Positions 8,430 to 18,695 of a stretch of 38,200 nucleotides of DNA are shown here, in pieces. The DNA comes from an uncultured Corynebacterium sp. Lineage in GTDB: Bacteria > Actinomycetota > Actinomycetes > Mycobacteriales > Mycobacteriaceae. The notes under the pieces are model-generated. The model saw nothing but the letters and a program-made list of their open reading frames with translations, was not told where the DNA came from and ran no database searches. The stretch lies in contig CALUBS010000021.1 in NCBI GenBank assembly GCA_943914355.1, positions 1 through 38,200 on the forward strand. Reading direction: 5' to 3'. Position 1 is the stretch's first letter; each line of letters starts with the position of its first letter. The translations under genes were made by a program, and so were the position numbers.

Positions 8430-9203
8430 TTACTTTACTCGAACGCGGTAGAGCTCATCCCACCGCTTGCCGGTAAGCCAGAATTCATCGGTGCCCTTGA
8501 TATGTGCGATGCCGTTTAAGACATCATCGGGATCGGTATATTTCGATTTATCGATGGCATCGGTAGAAATCACCGCGGTTACCTCGCCAGAGGAGAGATC
8601 GATGCGGTAGATATCTTCACTGCCCCACACATTGGCGTAGACATCACCGTCCACGCATTCCAGCTCATTGAGATCCTCCACGGGCGAGCCCTCGAGGGTG
8701 ACCTCGGTGGTCGAGAGCTCCGCAAAGGTCTCTGGATCCATGTGCCGCAGGGTAGAGGTGCCATCGGACATGATGAGCTCGTCCTGGTTGGCGCATAGTC
8801 CCCAGCCCTCGCCGGTATAGGTGGCGGTCCCAGTGCGCTGGAAGTCGCCGTCATAGCGCAGGGCCTGCCCGCGCTTCCAGGTCAATTGCCAAATGGAATC
8901 ACCGTATTGGGTAATGCCCTCCCCAAAAAGTGAGTCATTGAGGGCATGTTCCTGCAGGACCTCGCCGGTCTCAGGGGAGAAGCGGATGAGTTTGGAATCG
9001 CCCCATTGCCCGGTGCCGAGCAAGAGGTTGCCCTCGCCGTCTTCTTCGAGACCTTGCGTAAAGGAGTTCTCCGGTAGCGGCGCCCTATCGAGGACTTCCA
9101 CTGAAAGGTGATCGGGGGAGGAAGCATCGGGAGAGTCTGAGGAACAAGCGGTCAAGGCGCAGCAGGGCACGGCAATGAGAGCGGCGCGGCGGAGAAACGG
9201 CAT
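8430..9203 (-). CDS. lipoprotein, glutaminyl-peptide cyclotransferase (plant-type) family
   Basis: 257 codons from ATG 9203, chosen because it gives a standard lipoprotein signal: MPFLRRAALIAVPCCALTAC-S, lipobox LTAC. The mature part is a five-bladed beta-propeller of the Glu_cyclase_2 type. The recognisable blades are SFTQGLEEDGEGNLLLGTGQWGDS, LFGEGITQYGDSIWQLTWKRG, WGLCANQDELIMSDGTSTL, LNELECVDGDVYANVWGSEDIYRID and VLNGIAHIKGTDEFWLTGKRW. These are the hallmarks of papaya-type glutaminyl cyclases, which form N-terminal pyroglutamate. It acts outside the membrane. A start at 9236 (MMARRQ...) is possible but would lengthen the signal. TACATA lies 7 nt before ATG 9203 on the minus strand, so it may be leaderless. 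Confidence 0.88.
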   Translation of the reverse strand: MPFLRRAALIAVPCCALTACSSDSPDASSPDHLSVEVLDRAPLPENSFTQGLEEDGEGNLLLGTGQWGDSKLIRFSPETGEVLQEHALNDSLFGEGITQYGDSIWQLTWKRGQALRYDGDFQRTGTATYTGEGWGLCANQDELIMSDGTSTLRHMDPETFAELSTTEVTLEGSPVEDLNELECVDGDVYANVWGSEDIYRIDLSSGEVTAVISTDAIDKSKYTDPDDVLNGIAHIKGTDEFWLTGKRWDELYRVRVK

Positions 9204-9250
9204 GCACCATATGTACCACTGTCGGCGGGCCATCATGAATAATGAGGGGC

Positions 9251-9910
9251 GTGAGTAAGCGAAAAGCAAATCCGTTGATCGATTCCCGCGCCGTACGCAT
9301 CGCGCGTGAGGCATTGGAAGAGGTGGGGGAAGGGGGCATCGGCAAGCATAGGGGCGCAGCCGGAATGGGCCGCAACGTTGTCACCCATCGCTTTGAGGCG
9401 GATATGCCGGGCTACCCAGGCTGGGAATGGCAGGCCGTACTCGCATGCGCGGAAGGCTCGCGCTACGTCACCGTCAATGAGGTGGCGCTGGTACCGGGCG
9501 GGGAGGCGCTGCAGGCACCAGAATGGGTGCCGTATGAGGACCGAGTGCTGCCGGGAGATTTGGGTCCGGGGGATCTCATGCCGCCAGCCATCGATGATGA
9601 GCGCCTGAACGGAAATGAGCTTTCTGCCAAAGGTCTGGCGGATGCCAAGCAGCGCTGGCAAGAAGAATATGGCCCGACCTCGGAGATGGCAGCCAAGGCG
9701 CACCTGCAGTGTCGCACGTGCGCGTTTTATATGCGGCTCATGGATAACTTTGGGGTATGTGCCAATGAGTATTCCGCTGATGGCCGCGTGGTGCATGCGC
9801 GCTACGGGTGTGGTGCGCATTCGCAGACGCGGGTGAGTGAGGAGAAGGCGCCGGCCGCGGCCTTCGATGACGAAAAGCCTATTTACCAAGATTTTGAATT
9901 TGGGGATTAA
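9251..9910 (+). CDS. DUF3027 family protein
   Basis: 219 codons from GTG 9251 (MSKRKANPLIDS). ATG 9242 is an alternative that adds three residues. I prefer GTG because AATAAT (9238-9243) lies 7 nt upstream, a leaderless arrangement, and the SKRK beginning is typical. The soluble protein carries GMGRNVVTHRFEADMPGYPGWEW, RYVTVNEVALVPGGEALQAPEWVPYEDR and PGDLGPGDL, the signature of actinobacterial DUF3027. The C-terminal part has Cys pairs (QCRTCAFY, FGVCANEYSADGR, YGCGAHS) that could hold a metal ion. Function unknown. It is divergent from the lipoprotein gene, with only about 47 bp between starts. Confidence 0.88.
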   Translation: MSKRKANPLIDSRAVRIAREALEEVGEGGIGKHRGAAGMGRNVVTHRFEADMPGYPGWEWQAVLACAEGSRYVTVNEVALVPGGEALQAPEWVPYEDRVLPGDLGPGDLMPPAIDDERLNGNELSAKGLADAKQRWQEEYGPTSEMAAKAHLQCRTCAFYMRLMDNFGVCANEYSADGRVVHARYGCGAHSQTRVSEEKAPAAAFDDEKPIYQDFEFGD

Positions 9911-9960
9911 AGCAGCACACTTAGGGCGTAAAAATACCGCTCTACGTGAAAGGGCACGGC

Positions 9961-11364
9961 GTGAAAGCCACTCTCGATCGCTATTTCCACATTTCTGAAC
10001 GCGGTTCCACCATCGGAACCGAGCTACGCGCGGGAACGGTCTCGTTCTTCGCCATGGCATATATTATTTTGCTCAACCCGCTCATTCTGGGCACGAGCCC
10101 GGATGCGGAAGGCTATACCTTAGGCGTGCCGCAGGTTGCTGCGGCCACGGCGCTGGTCGCCGGCGTCATGTCCATCGCTTTTGGCGCGATTGCGAAGTAC
10201 CCCTTCGCCATGGCCGCGGGCCTGGGCATGAATACCTTCGTGGCCATCAGCATGGTCGCCACCAGCGGGCTGACCTGGCAAGAAGCCATGGGCCTGGTGG
10301 TAATCGAGGGCCTTATTATCGTCCTGCTCGCCGTGTCCGGTTTCCGCACCGCGGTTTTTGATGCCATCCCGCAGCCGATGAAGGCCGCTATGGGCGTGGG
10401 CATTGGCATGTTCATCGCCATGATCGGTTTCGTGGACGGTGGGTTTGTTACCCGCGTGCCCGATGCCGCACAGACCACCGTGCCAGTGGGCCTGGGAATC
10501 AATGGTTCGATTGCCACTTGGCCGGCGGTGGTCTTTGTCATTGGCCTTATCATTTGTGCCTTCATGGTCATCCGCAATGTGCCGGGTGGGCTTTTTATTG
10601 CCATCATCCTGAATACCGTGATTGCCTTTATTGTCCAGGCGCTCACGGACTCGGAGGACTGGGGCATGGCCGCACCAGAAGCCCCGGATGCGCTGGGAGG
10701 CCTGCCGGATCTTTCCATCGTGGGCGATGTCAACCTGGTTGGCGCCTTTGCCAATATCGGCGTGATTTCCACGGTCCTGCTCATCTTCACCCTGCTGCTC
10801 ACCAACTTCTTTGATGCCATGGGCACCATGACCGGGCTGGGCAAGCAGGCCAAGCTCGTGGATGACAACGGCAACCTGCCGGGAATGAAGAAAGCGCTGG
10901 TTGTAGAGGGCGCCGGCGCGGTGGCCGGTGGTTTGGGCTCGGCATCCTCGAATACCGTCTTCGCGGATTCCTCTGCCGGCATTGCCGATGGCGCCCGCAC
11001 CGGCCTGGCCAATATCATGACCGGCTTGTTGTTTATCTCAGCGATGTTTTTCACCCCGCTCTATGAAATCGTGCCCATCGAGGCCGCGGCACCGGTGCTG
11101 GTCATCGTCGGCGTGATGATGGCCGCGCAGCTCACGGATATCCCGTGGACGCGCATGGAAGTGGCCATCCCGGCCTTTTTAACCATCGTGGTCATGCCGT
11201 TTACCTATTCCATCGCCAACGGCATCGGCGTGGGCTTTATTACCTTCGCGCTCATGTCCACCTTTGCTGGTAAGGCCAAGCAGGTGCACTGGATCATGTG
11301 GCTGCTTGCTGGCTTGTTCGTCATTTACTTTGGCATCGATCCGATTACGGAGGCCATCGGCTAG
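9961..11364 (+). CDS. NCS2-family purine permease (AzgA/PbuG type)
   Basis: 467 codons from GTG 9961, supported by AAAGGG at 9949-9954. GTG 9946 is in frame but lacks a ribosome site. Membrane segments run through the whole protein. The AzgA/PbuG signature is clear: GTVSFFAMAYIILLNPLIL near the N-terminus, then KYPFAMAAGLGMNTFVA, PQPMKAAMGVGIGMFIAMIG, LTNFFDAMGTMTGLG and SASSNTVFADSSAGIADGARTGLANI. These are proton symporters for adenine, guanine or hypoxanthine, and the exact substrate cannot be told here. The TrmH gene follows after 10 nt on the same strand, so they are probably cotranscribed. Confidence 0.92.
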   Translation: MKATLDRYFHISERGSTIGTELRAGTVSFFAMAYIILLNPLILGTSPDAEGYTLGVPQVAAATALVAGVMSIAFGAIAKYPFAMAAGLGMNTFVAISMVATSGLTWQEAMGLVVIEGLIIVLLAVSGFRTAVFDAIPQPMKAAMGVGIGMFIAMIGFVDGGFVTRVPDAAQTTVPVGLGINGSIATWPAVVFVIGLIICAFMVIRNVPGGLFIAIILNTVIAFIVQALTDSEDWGMAAPEAPDALGGLPDLSIVGDVNLVGAFANIGVISTVLLIFTLLLTNFFDAMGTMTGLGKQAKLVDDNGNLPGMKKALVVEGAGAVAGGLGSASSNTVFADSSAGIADGARTGLANIMTGLLFISAMFFTPLYEIVPIEAAAPVLVIVGVMMAAQLTDIPWTRMEVAIPAFLTIVVMPFTYSIANGIGVGFITFALMSTFAGKAKQVHWIMWLLAGLFVIYFGIDPITEAIG

Positions 11365-11374
11365 CCTGGAAGGC

Positions 11375-12181
11375 ATGCATATTTCTGATCCCCGTGACCC
11401 TCGCCTTGATGATATTCGGAACCTCAATAAATCCGATAAATCCGGCGAGGGTTTGGTCATTGCAGAAGGCCCCTTGGTGGCAGCCCGCCTCATGGAATCG
11501 CGGTTCCCCATGCGCTGCTTGGTGGGCTTTCCTCACAAACTGGAGGCCTTCTTTGCCGAGTACGGCGAGCCGGAGTGCCCCGTCTACGAGGTCTCGCGCG
11601 AGACCCTTGCGGAGGTCGCAGGCTTCGATATGCACCGCGGGCTGGTTGCCGCAGCGGACCGCGCCCCAGAGCCAGAGGTGGGAGAGATCCTGGAGCAGGC
11701 CCGCACCATCGCCGTGCTGGAGGGTGTGGGGGATCATGAAAATATCGGCGCCATTTTCCGCCACGCGGCCGGCATGAACGTGGATGCGGTATTGCTGGGC
11801 TCAGGTGCTGCGGATCCGCTCTATCGCCGCTCGGTGCGCGTATCCATGGGCCACGTGCTGCGCGTGCCCTTTGCCCATTTGGAGGGTGGTTTCACCACGT
11901 GGCAGCGTTCCTTGCAGGCGCTTGCCGATGCCTCCTTTACCCTCATTTCTTTAACCCCCAACCCCCAGGCGGTGCACCTGGCAGAGGCCATGCACGGGCA
12001 GGACAAGGTGGCCATGCTGGTAGGCGCGGAGGGCCCCGGGCTTACCGAGCACGCAATGAAGGCCACCGATATCCGCGCGCGGATACCAATGGCCCCAGGA
12101 ACTGATTCCCTAAACGTTGCGACCGCGGCCGCCATTTCCTTTTATGAGCGCCAGCGATCCTTAAGTGACTTAAACGTCTGA
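11375..12181 (+). CDS. TrmH/SpoU-family RNA 2'-O-methyltransferase
   Basis: 268 codons from ATG 11375, just after GGAAGG (11368-11373) and 10 nt after the permease stop. The N-terminal substrate-binding part includes DPRDPRLDDIRNLN and GLVIAEGPLVAARLM. The SPOUT catalytic domain has the three SpoU motifs: LEGVGDHENIGAIFRHAAG (motif 1, with the N-x-G-x-x-R core), LVGAEGPGLTEHA (motif 2) and IRARIPMAPGTDSLNVATAAAI (motif 3, with SLNVATA). The deep trefoil-knot SAM site is therefore intact. It methylates ribose in rRNA or tRNA; the target is not predictable. The gene runs 40 bp into the convergent DUF6928 gene. Confidence 0.92.
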   Translation: MHISDPRDPRLDDIRNLNKSDKSGEGLVIAEGPLVAARLMESRFPMRCLVGFPHKLEAFFAEYGEPECPVYEVSRETLAEVAGFDMHRGLVAAADRAPEPEVGEILEQARTIAVLEGVGDHENIGAIFRHAAGMNVDAVLLGSGAADPLYRRSVRVSMGHVLRVPFAHLEGGFTTWQRSLQALADASFTLISLTPNPQAVHLAEAMHGQDKVAMLVGAEGPGLTEHAMKATDIRARIPMAPGTDSLNVATAAAISFYERQRSLSDLNV

Positions 12182-12972
12182 CGCAGCCAGTTGCCAATCA
12201 GCGAACCGAGCTGCTTCGCGGTGGAAAGGATCTCATCGCCAGTGGAATCCGGCTCGGCATCGTGATCCTCGTAGTCGTCATAGTCGTTGAGGCCCAGCCT
12301 GTTTGCGGATTGGGCGGCGAACTCGCTGACCGGCTGCTTTGGCTTCGGCGGATCGATCTTGGGCTCTGGGCGCCCGTCGACGGCATAGCCCACGACGTCC
12401 AGGTCTGGGCCTTCCTGCCCCACGGTGATGCCTAACCAGTGTTCTTGGGAGGCCTCCATGATGCTGTGGGGCCGAAACGGCAGGGAAATGCCGCCGAGGG
12501 ATTCGTCCTTTTCGCCGGCCCAGAACGGCGCCTCAAAGGGCTCGGGTAGGCCGGTGTCCTCGTAGAGGCGGTCACGGGTGGCGCACAGGCAGCGCTTGAG
12601 CTCGCCGCCTTCCCACAGCGCGAAGCCCGCATAGTCCTCGTCTGCGTTACTGACAAGCGCGATGACCCGCTGGGCGGGGACCGCGCTTAAGAGGTCTTTC
12701 GGCAGCTGGGAAAGCAGCACTGAATCGCCCTCGCAGACCGTTTGCACCACGGTAATGCCCGGGTAGCCGCCGATGTAGTACTCATTCGGATCCGTCTGCG
12801 CGGAGCGGTTCAGGGGGAATTGCCCAATCGGGGTGACCGGGAACTTGGGGTTGAGCTGGGCTAGGAACTTGCGGCCGAACCCGCGGTCCGCCTTGGGCTC
12901 GGTCTTGAGAACTTCTTCGGCGCCGGGCTTGGAGATGTACCACAGCGTGAGAACGGCATGAGAGATGTCCAC
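12142..12972 (-). CDS. DUF6928-like hypothetical protein
   Basis: 276 codons, soluble. The N-terminus (ISHAVLTLWYISKPGAEEVLK) and YYIGGYPGITVVQT (the usual form is YAGCFPGVDV) resemble actinobacterial DUF6928 proteins, which have an N-terminal sequence of similar layout and a conserved LSQ/YDDED region; I am moderately sure. The last 60 residues are acidic (NDYDDYEDHDAEPDS) and then basic (WLRQTFKSLKDRWRS), probably disordered plus an amphipathic helix. It starts 3 nt after the sepH stop on the same strand, so it is in the sepH operon. Its 3' end overlaps the convergent methyltransferase by 40 bp. Function unknown; linkage to sepH hints at a cell-envelope or division role. Confidence 0.8.
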   Translation of the reverse strand: MDISHAVLTLWYISKPGAEEVLKTEPKADRGFGRKFLAQLNPKFPVTPIGQFPLNRSAQTDPNEYYIGGYPGITVVQTVCEGDSVLLSQLPKDLLSAVPAQRVIALVSNADEDYAGFALWEGGELKRCLCATRDRLYEDTGLPEPFEAPFWAGEKDESLGGISLPFRPHSIMEASQEHWLGITVGQEGPDLDVVGYAVDGRPEPKIDPPKPKQPVSEFAAQSANRLGLNDYDDYEDHDAEPDSTGDEILSTAKQLGSLIGNWLRQTFKSLKDRWRS

Positions 12973-12975
12973 TGT

Positions 12976-13824
12976 TTAGTCCCTCGGACGCTTGGTATTG
13001 GAGCGAACGCCCAAGAGCACGTCCTCCCAGTGTGGGGTGATGGCCTTGCGGCGGCGCTTCGAGGGCTTGGACTCGGAGGAAGGATTCTGCAGGAATTCCT
13101 CTTCTTCCGTCTCCTCGCTGGAACCGGAAATATCGGTGACATTGGCGGGCTGATCGCCGTCAATGGCTTCGTCGTAGCGGCCGCTGCCCAAGGAGGTTAG
13201 TGAGCGCACCGGCTGTACGAAGTCCGGGTCCGTAAGGTCTGCCGCGACCGAGTTGCGGGCCTCGACCGTAGCGGGGGAGGACATGGACTGCTTGAAGGTC
13301 CATTCCGCCTCGTTTTCAGAAAGTCCCGCCTTCCAGGTCACGCGCACAACCCACGGCTCGCCCTGGTGGCGGTAGGCGTCCCACGTGGACTCCGAAAGGG
13401 AGTGGCCGCGGGCGGCAAAGGAGCTCGCCAGCACCTCCCAAAGGGTGAGCTTGGCGGGGCCGTCCTCGCGCACTGGGTGGGCCTGCTTGGCCATCTCAGA
13501 AATGCGATTGCGCTCCAGCATGACTGGGTAGGCAAAGGGCTCGATGCGCGATTCATCGACGTGCATTTCTTCCGCGAGCTCTGCCGTGGAAGCACCGGCA
13601 CGGATGCGGTTTTGGATCTCTGCCGGCCGGATCTGCTTTTCTTCCTCTTCGTGGGAGGGCTTGGGCATCGGCGCTAGCTTCGGCGGCTCCGGCTTGCTAG
13701 CGGTGGGCGTGAGGGCGGAACGCAGCTCATCGGTGATGGGAAGGGAAAACTCTTCGCCTTCTTCGGTGCGTAGCACCAATGAGTCTTCGCTCGATTCGCT
13801 GTCAACGAGAAACAGCTCGCGCAT
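12976..13824 (-). CDS. sepH: septation protein SepH
   Basis: 282 codons. The N-terminal SepH domain (DUF3071) begins MRELFLVDSESSEDSLVLR and continues EGEEFSLPITDELRSAL. A helix-turn-helix-like stretch (IRPAEIQNRIRAGASTAELAEEMHVDESRIEPFAYPV) lies at about 65-101, and a second conserved region near 125-180 contains WVVRVTWKAG. The C-terminal third is acidic and low-complexity, ending in a basic patch (KPSKRRRKAITPHWEDVLLGVR). SepH binds FtsZ and promotes filament bundling during division in actinobacteria. AAAGGAG lies about 10 nt before ATG 13824. A TATAGT -10 (13882-13877, minus) gives a short leader. DUF6928 follows after 3 nt. Confidence 0.92.
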   Translation of the reverse strand: MRELFLVDSESSEDSLVLRTEEGEEFSLPITDELRSALTPTASKPEPPKLAPMPKPSHEEEEKQIRPAEIQNRIRAGASTAELAEEMHVDESRIEPFAYPVMLERNRISEMAKQAHPVREDGPAKLTLWEVLASSFAARGHSLSESTWDAYRHQGEPWVVRVTWKAGLSENEAEWTFKQSMSSPATVEARNSVAADLTDPDFVQPVRSLTSLGSGRYDEAIDGDQPANVTDISGSSEETEEEEFLQNPSSESKPSKRRRKAITPHWEDVLLGVRSNTKRPRD

Positions 13825-13886
13825 AGTGTGGCGCTCCTTTGCCTATCGACGGAAGGACGGATCTGTGATGTAGTCAACTATAACGC

Positions 13887-13919
13887 GAAAAGGCCCCGCG
13901 CCATGCGAGGCGGCGGGGC
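13887..13919 (-). terminator. serC terminator
   Basis: GCCCCGC (13893-13899) pairs with GCGGGGC (13913-13919), with extra inner G-C pairs around a CATG loop. On the minus strand the stem is followed by CTTTTC, and it lies 12 nt after the serC stop. It insulates serC from the sepH promoter just beyond. Confidence 0.85.
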
Positions 13920-13930
13920 ATGTTGATGAG

Positions 13931-16499
<2,569 letters not shown>

Positions 16500-16521
16500 T
16501 TAGCGCTTTTGGTCGCCCCAA

Positions 16522-16551
16522 TTCAACCGAATCGGGCTTGAGCACTATAAT
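16522..16551 (+). promoter_or_regulatory. fkpA promoter with consensus -10
   Basis: TATAAT (16546-16551) is a perfect -10 hexamer, 18 nt after TTCAAC (16522-16527). The leader of about 63 nt ends in AAGGAG (16605-16610), 10 nt before the ATG. This suggests fkpA can be transcribed independently of gltA. Confidence 0.65.
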
Positions 16552-16620
16552 TGGTGCAGCTCGGTTCGGTTTCATTGCGACCGCACGAACAAACTAGATT
16601 TCCCAAGGAGACTAATCCCC

Positions 16621-16980
16621 ATGGATAAACCTGTTATTGAAGCCCAGTCTGGCCCAGCGCCGACCGACCTCGTCATCGAGGACATCGTCGTAGGCGATGG
16701 CGCTGAAGCTCAGCCTGGTGGCGTAGTGGAGGTCCACTACGTTGGTGCCGAATATGAGACCAACCAAGAATTCGATTCCTCGTGGGACCGTGGTCAGTCC
16801 ATCGAGTTCCCACTGACCGGTCTCATTGCCGGCTGGCAAGAGGGCATCCCGGGAATGAAGGTAGGCGGTCGCCGTCAACTCATCATCCCGCCGGAAAAGG
16901 CCTATGGCCCAGCCGGCGGTGCGCACCCGCTGTCCGGCCGCACCTTGGTCTTTATCATTGACCTCATCCGCGCTGACTAA
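16621..16980 (+). CDS. fkpA: FKBP-type peptidyl-prolyl cis-trans isomerase
   Basis: 119 codons, a single FKBP domain with no signal peptide, so cytoplasmic. The signature residues are VEVHYVGAEYETNQEFDSSWDRGQ, IAGWQEGIPGMKVGGRRQLIIPP, AYGP and HPLSGRTLVFIIDLI, covering the hydrophobic proline pocket (Tyr, Phe, Asp, Trp, Tyr, Phe). It catalyses proline isomerisation during folding. It follows gltA as in C. glutamicum. A strong terminator closes the unit 20 nt after the stop. Confidence 0.95.
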   Translation: MDKPVIEAQSGPAPTDLVIEDIVVGDGAEAQPGGVVEVHYVGAEYETNQEFDSSWDRGQSIEFPLTGLIAGWQEGIPGMKVGGRRQLIIPPEKAYGPAGGAHPLSGRTLVFIIDLIRAD

Positions 16981-16999
16981 ACTGCGCTAAAAATCGTTG

Positions 17000-17030
17000 A
17001 ACCGGCTTCCCTTAAGGGGAGCCGGTTTTT
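17000..17030 (+). terminator. fkpA terminator
   Basis: ACCGGCTTCCC (17001-17011) pairs with GGGGAGCCGGT (17016-17026) over a TTAA loop, with one G-T wobble. It is followed by TTTTC, a standard intrinsic terminator. Confidence 0.9.
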
Positions 17031-17098
17031 CGCTGTGCTGGGCAGTCAGTTCCCGCAAGGGGCCGCATGAGACGGCAAACTGGGGCACAATGGGAACT

Positions 17099-17953
17099 AT
17101 GACTGTGCCACATATTTCTTTCAATGATGACCGTGAGATGCCCCAGCTGGGTTTGGGCACCTACAAGCTCAATGAAGATGAATGCATTCGCGTAGTCCGC
17201 GAAGCCATTGACCTGGGCTACCGCCGCTTTGATACGGCAACGCTGTATAAGAACGAAGAGGCATTGGGTACCGCGCTGAACCAAGCCATTGACGCGGGCG
17301 ACGTCACCCGCGAGGACCTGTTTATTACCTCCAAGGTCTGGCACTCCCACCACGGCGCGCAGAAGGCGGAACAGGCCTTCCAAGAGTCCATGGAGAGGCT
17401 GAAGCTGGATTACTTGGACCTGTACCTGATCCACTGGCCATGGCCACAGGGTGGGCTGTACGTGGAGACCTTTGAATCCATTGCCCGCCTACAGGGGATG
17501 GGCCAGATCGCTTCCATCGGTGTCGCTAACTTCTACGAGGAGGTCCTCGAGGACCTCATTGAGAAGACCGGCATTACCCCGGTTCTCAACCAAGTAGAGC
17601 TGCACCCTGGCTTTACCCAGCCGGAGCTGCGCGAATTTCACCACAAGCACGGCATCGTGACCGAGGCGTGGTCTCCGCTGGCGCGCGGCGTGGTGCTTAA
17701 TAACCCGGAGATTGAAAAGATTGCCGCTGCGCACGAGGCTACCGAGGGCCAGGTGGTACTGGCGTACCTGATGGCCAAGGGCATTTCCGTTATTCCGAAG
17801 TCCGCCCGCAGCGAGCGACTCAAGGAGAACTTGGCCGCCGCGGAGCTAGAGCTGGGCAAGGATGAAATCGCAGCGATTGACTCCTTGGAAGGTCAAGAAG
17901 GCTTTGGCCGCATGTTTAATGACCCCCGCGAATTCCCGGGCGCGGAGGGCTAA
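17099..17953 (+). CDS. aldo/keto reductase
   Basis: 284 codons from ATG 17099, after CACAAT (17086-17091) with a 7-nt gap and no ribosome site, so probably leaderless. ATG 17090 would overlap that -10. The AKR fold is complete: the catalytic tetrad is Asp45 (GYRRFDTA), Tyr50 (TLYKNE), Lys79 (FITSKVW) and His112 (YLIHWPWP). The NADPH-binding end has VIPKSARSERLKEN. It resembles the 2,5-diketo-D-gluconate reductase group (AKR5C) that actinobacteria use as broad carbonyl reductases. The physiological substrate cannot be inferred. It lies alone between two terminators. Confidence 0.92.
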   Translation: MTVPHISFNDDREMPQLGLGTYKLNEDECIRVVREAIDLGYRRFDTATLYKNEEALGTALNQAIDAGDVTREDLFITSKVWHSHHGAQKAEQAFQESMERLKLDYLDLYLIHWPWPQGGLYVETFESIARLQGMGQIASIGVANFYEEVLEDLIEKTGITPVLNQVELHPGFTQPELREFHHKHGIVTEAWSPLARGVVLNNPEIEKIAAAHEATEGQVVLAYLMAKGISVIPKSARSERLKENLAAAELELGKDEIAAIDSLEGQEGFGRMFNDPREFPGAEG

Positions 17954-17974
17954 GAACACACCTCGGGTTAAGGG

Positions 17975-18005
17975 GCCACCGGCGACGGCGTCGTCGGTGG
18001 CTTTT
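17975..18005 (+). terminator. aldo/keto reductase terminator
   Basis: GCCACCGGCGA (17975-17985) pairs with TCGTCGGTGGC (17991-18001), with one G-T wobble and a 5-nt loop, followed by TTTT (18002-18005). Confidence 0.88.
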
Positions 18006-18115
18006 GCTGTGCCTGGTAGCTGACTAGGGGAGTACGTGCTGGTTAAGGCACTCACCTCGCTGATAGGTGGTTCCTTTCCCGCCGCCTTTACTCATTAGTT
18101 AATGTCTGGTTAACA

Positions 18116-18270
18116 AAATTTGCGAACACGTTAACTCTGGGGTGGAGGGGGTGATTTGCAAAGAATATTAGCCCAGTTCACCGGAACCTATCGGGCTAAA
18201 AGGGGGGAGTTTTTGTGAGGCATATTGGCAATATTTACTGCTTTGCAAAGATTGTTCTGTATCTTACATA
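18116..18270 (+). promoter_or_regulatory. DUF485-mctC control region with RamB-like and RamA-like motifs
   Basis: The 340-bp gap before the DUF485 gene holds three RamB-type cores: AAATTTGCGAA (18116-18126), ATTTGCAAA (18154-18162) and the palindrome CTTTGCAAAG (18241-18250). A G-run pair, TGGGGTGGAGGGGGTG (18138-18153), and AGGGGGGA (near 18201-18208) resemble RamA boxes. TTTGCA (18242-18247) and TACATA (18265-18270), 17 nt apart, may be the promoter, overlapping the last RamB-like site. mctC of C. glutamicum is under RamA and RamB control, as I recall. Bases 18006-18115 show nothing clear. Confidence 0.55.
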
Positions 18271-18347
18271 GCAACGCGGGTAGTGATGGACAACACATTG
18301 CGCCTCGTTTGTACAGAACCTCTCTCACCCAAGGAGACAACCCTTCT

Positions 18348-18695
18348 ATGAGTGATACAACTGCTCCAGTCGAGCGCCGTGACCTTACGGCAGCCGACTA
18401 CATAGAAATGCGCGATAGTGAAGAGTTTGGCGAGCTGCGCAGCGCTTATCGTAGTTTCACTTTTCCCATGACCGTCGCGTTTTTCGTGTGGTACATCGTC
18501 TACGTGCTCACTGCCGTGTTTGCGCCTGATTTTATGGCCATTGAGCTTGGCGATGGCGGCTGGAACGTCGGCCTCGTCTTCGGCCTGGCCCAGTTCCTCA
18601 CCACGTTCATCATCACCTGGATTTACGTGAAGTATGCCAATAAGAATATTCAGCCTAAATCGGTTGCTATTCGCGAGAAGTTGGAGGCCAAGTAA
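18348..18695 (+). CDS. DUF485 membrane protein, MctC partner
   Basis: 115 codons from ATG 18348, with AAGGAG at 18331-18336. A hydrophilic N-terminus carries the conserved FGELRSAYRSFTFP motif. Two membrane helices follow: about 46-66 (MTVAFFVWYIVYVLTAVFAPD) and 80-103. DUF485 genes sit directly before acetate/monocarboxylate symporters (as yjcH before actP in E. coli) and are thought to be accessory subunits. The gene ends with TAA immediately followed by the ATG of mctC, so the two are one operon with coupled translation. Confidence 0.92.
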   Translation: MSDTTAPVERRDLTAADYIEMRDSEEFGELRSAYRSFTFPMTVAFFVWYIVYVLTAVFAPDFMAIELGDGGWNVGLVFGLAQFLTTFIITWIYVKYANKNIQPKSVAIREKLEAK

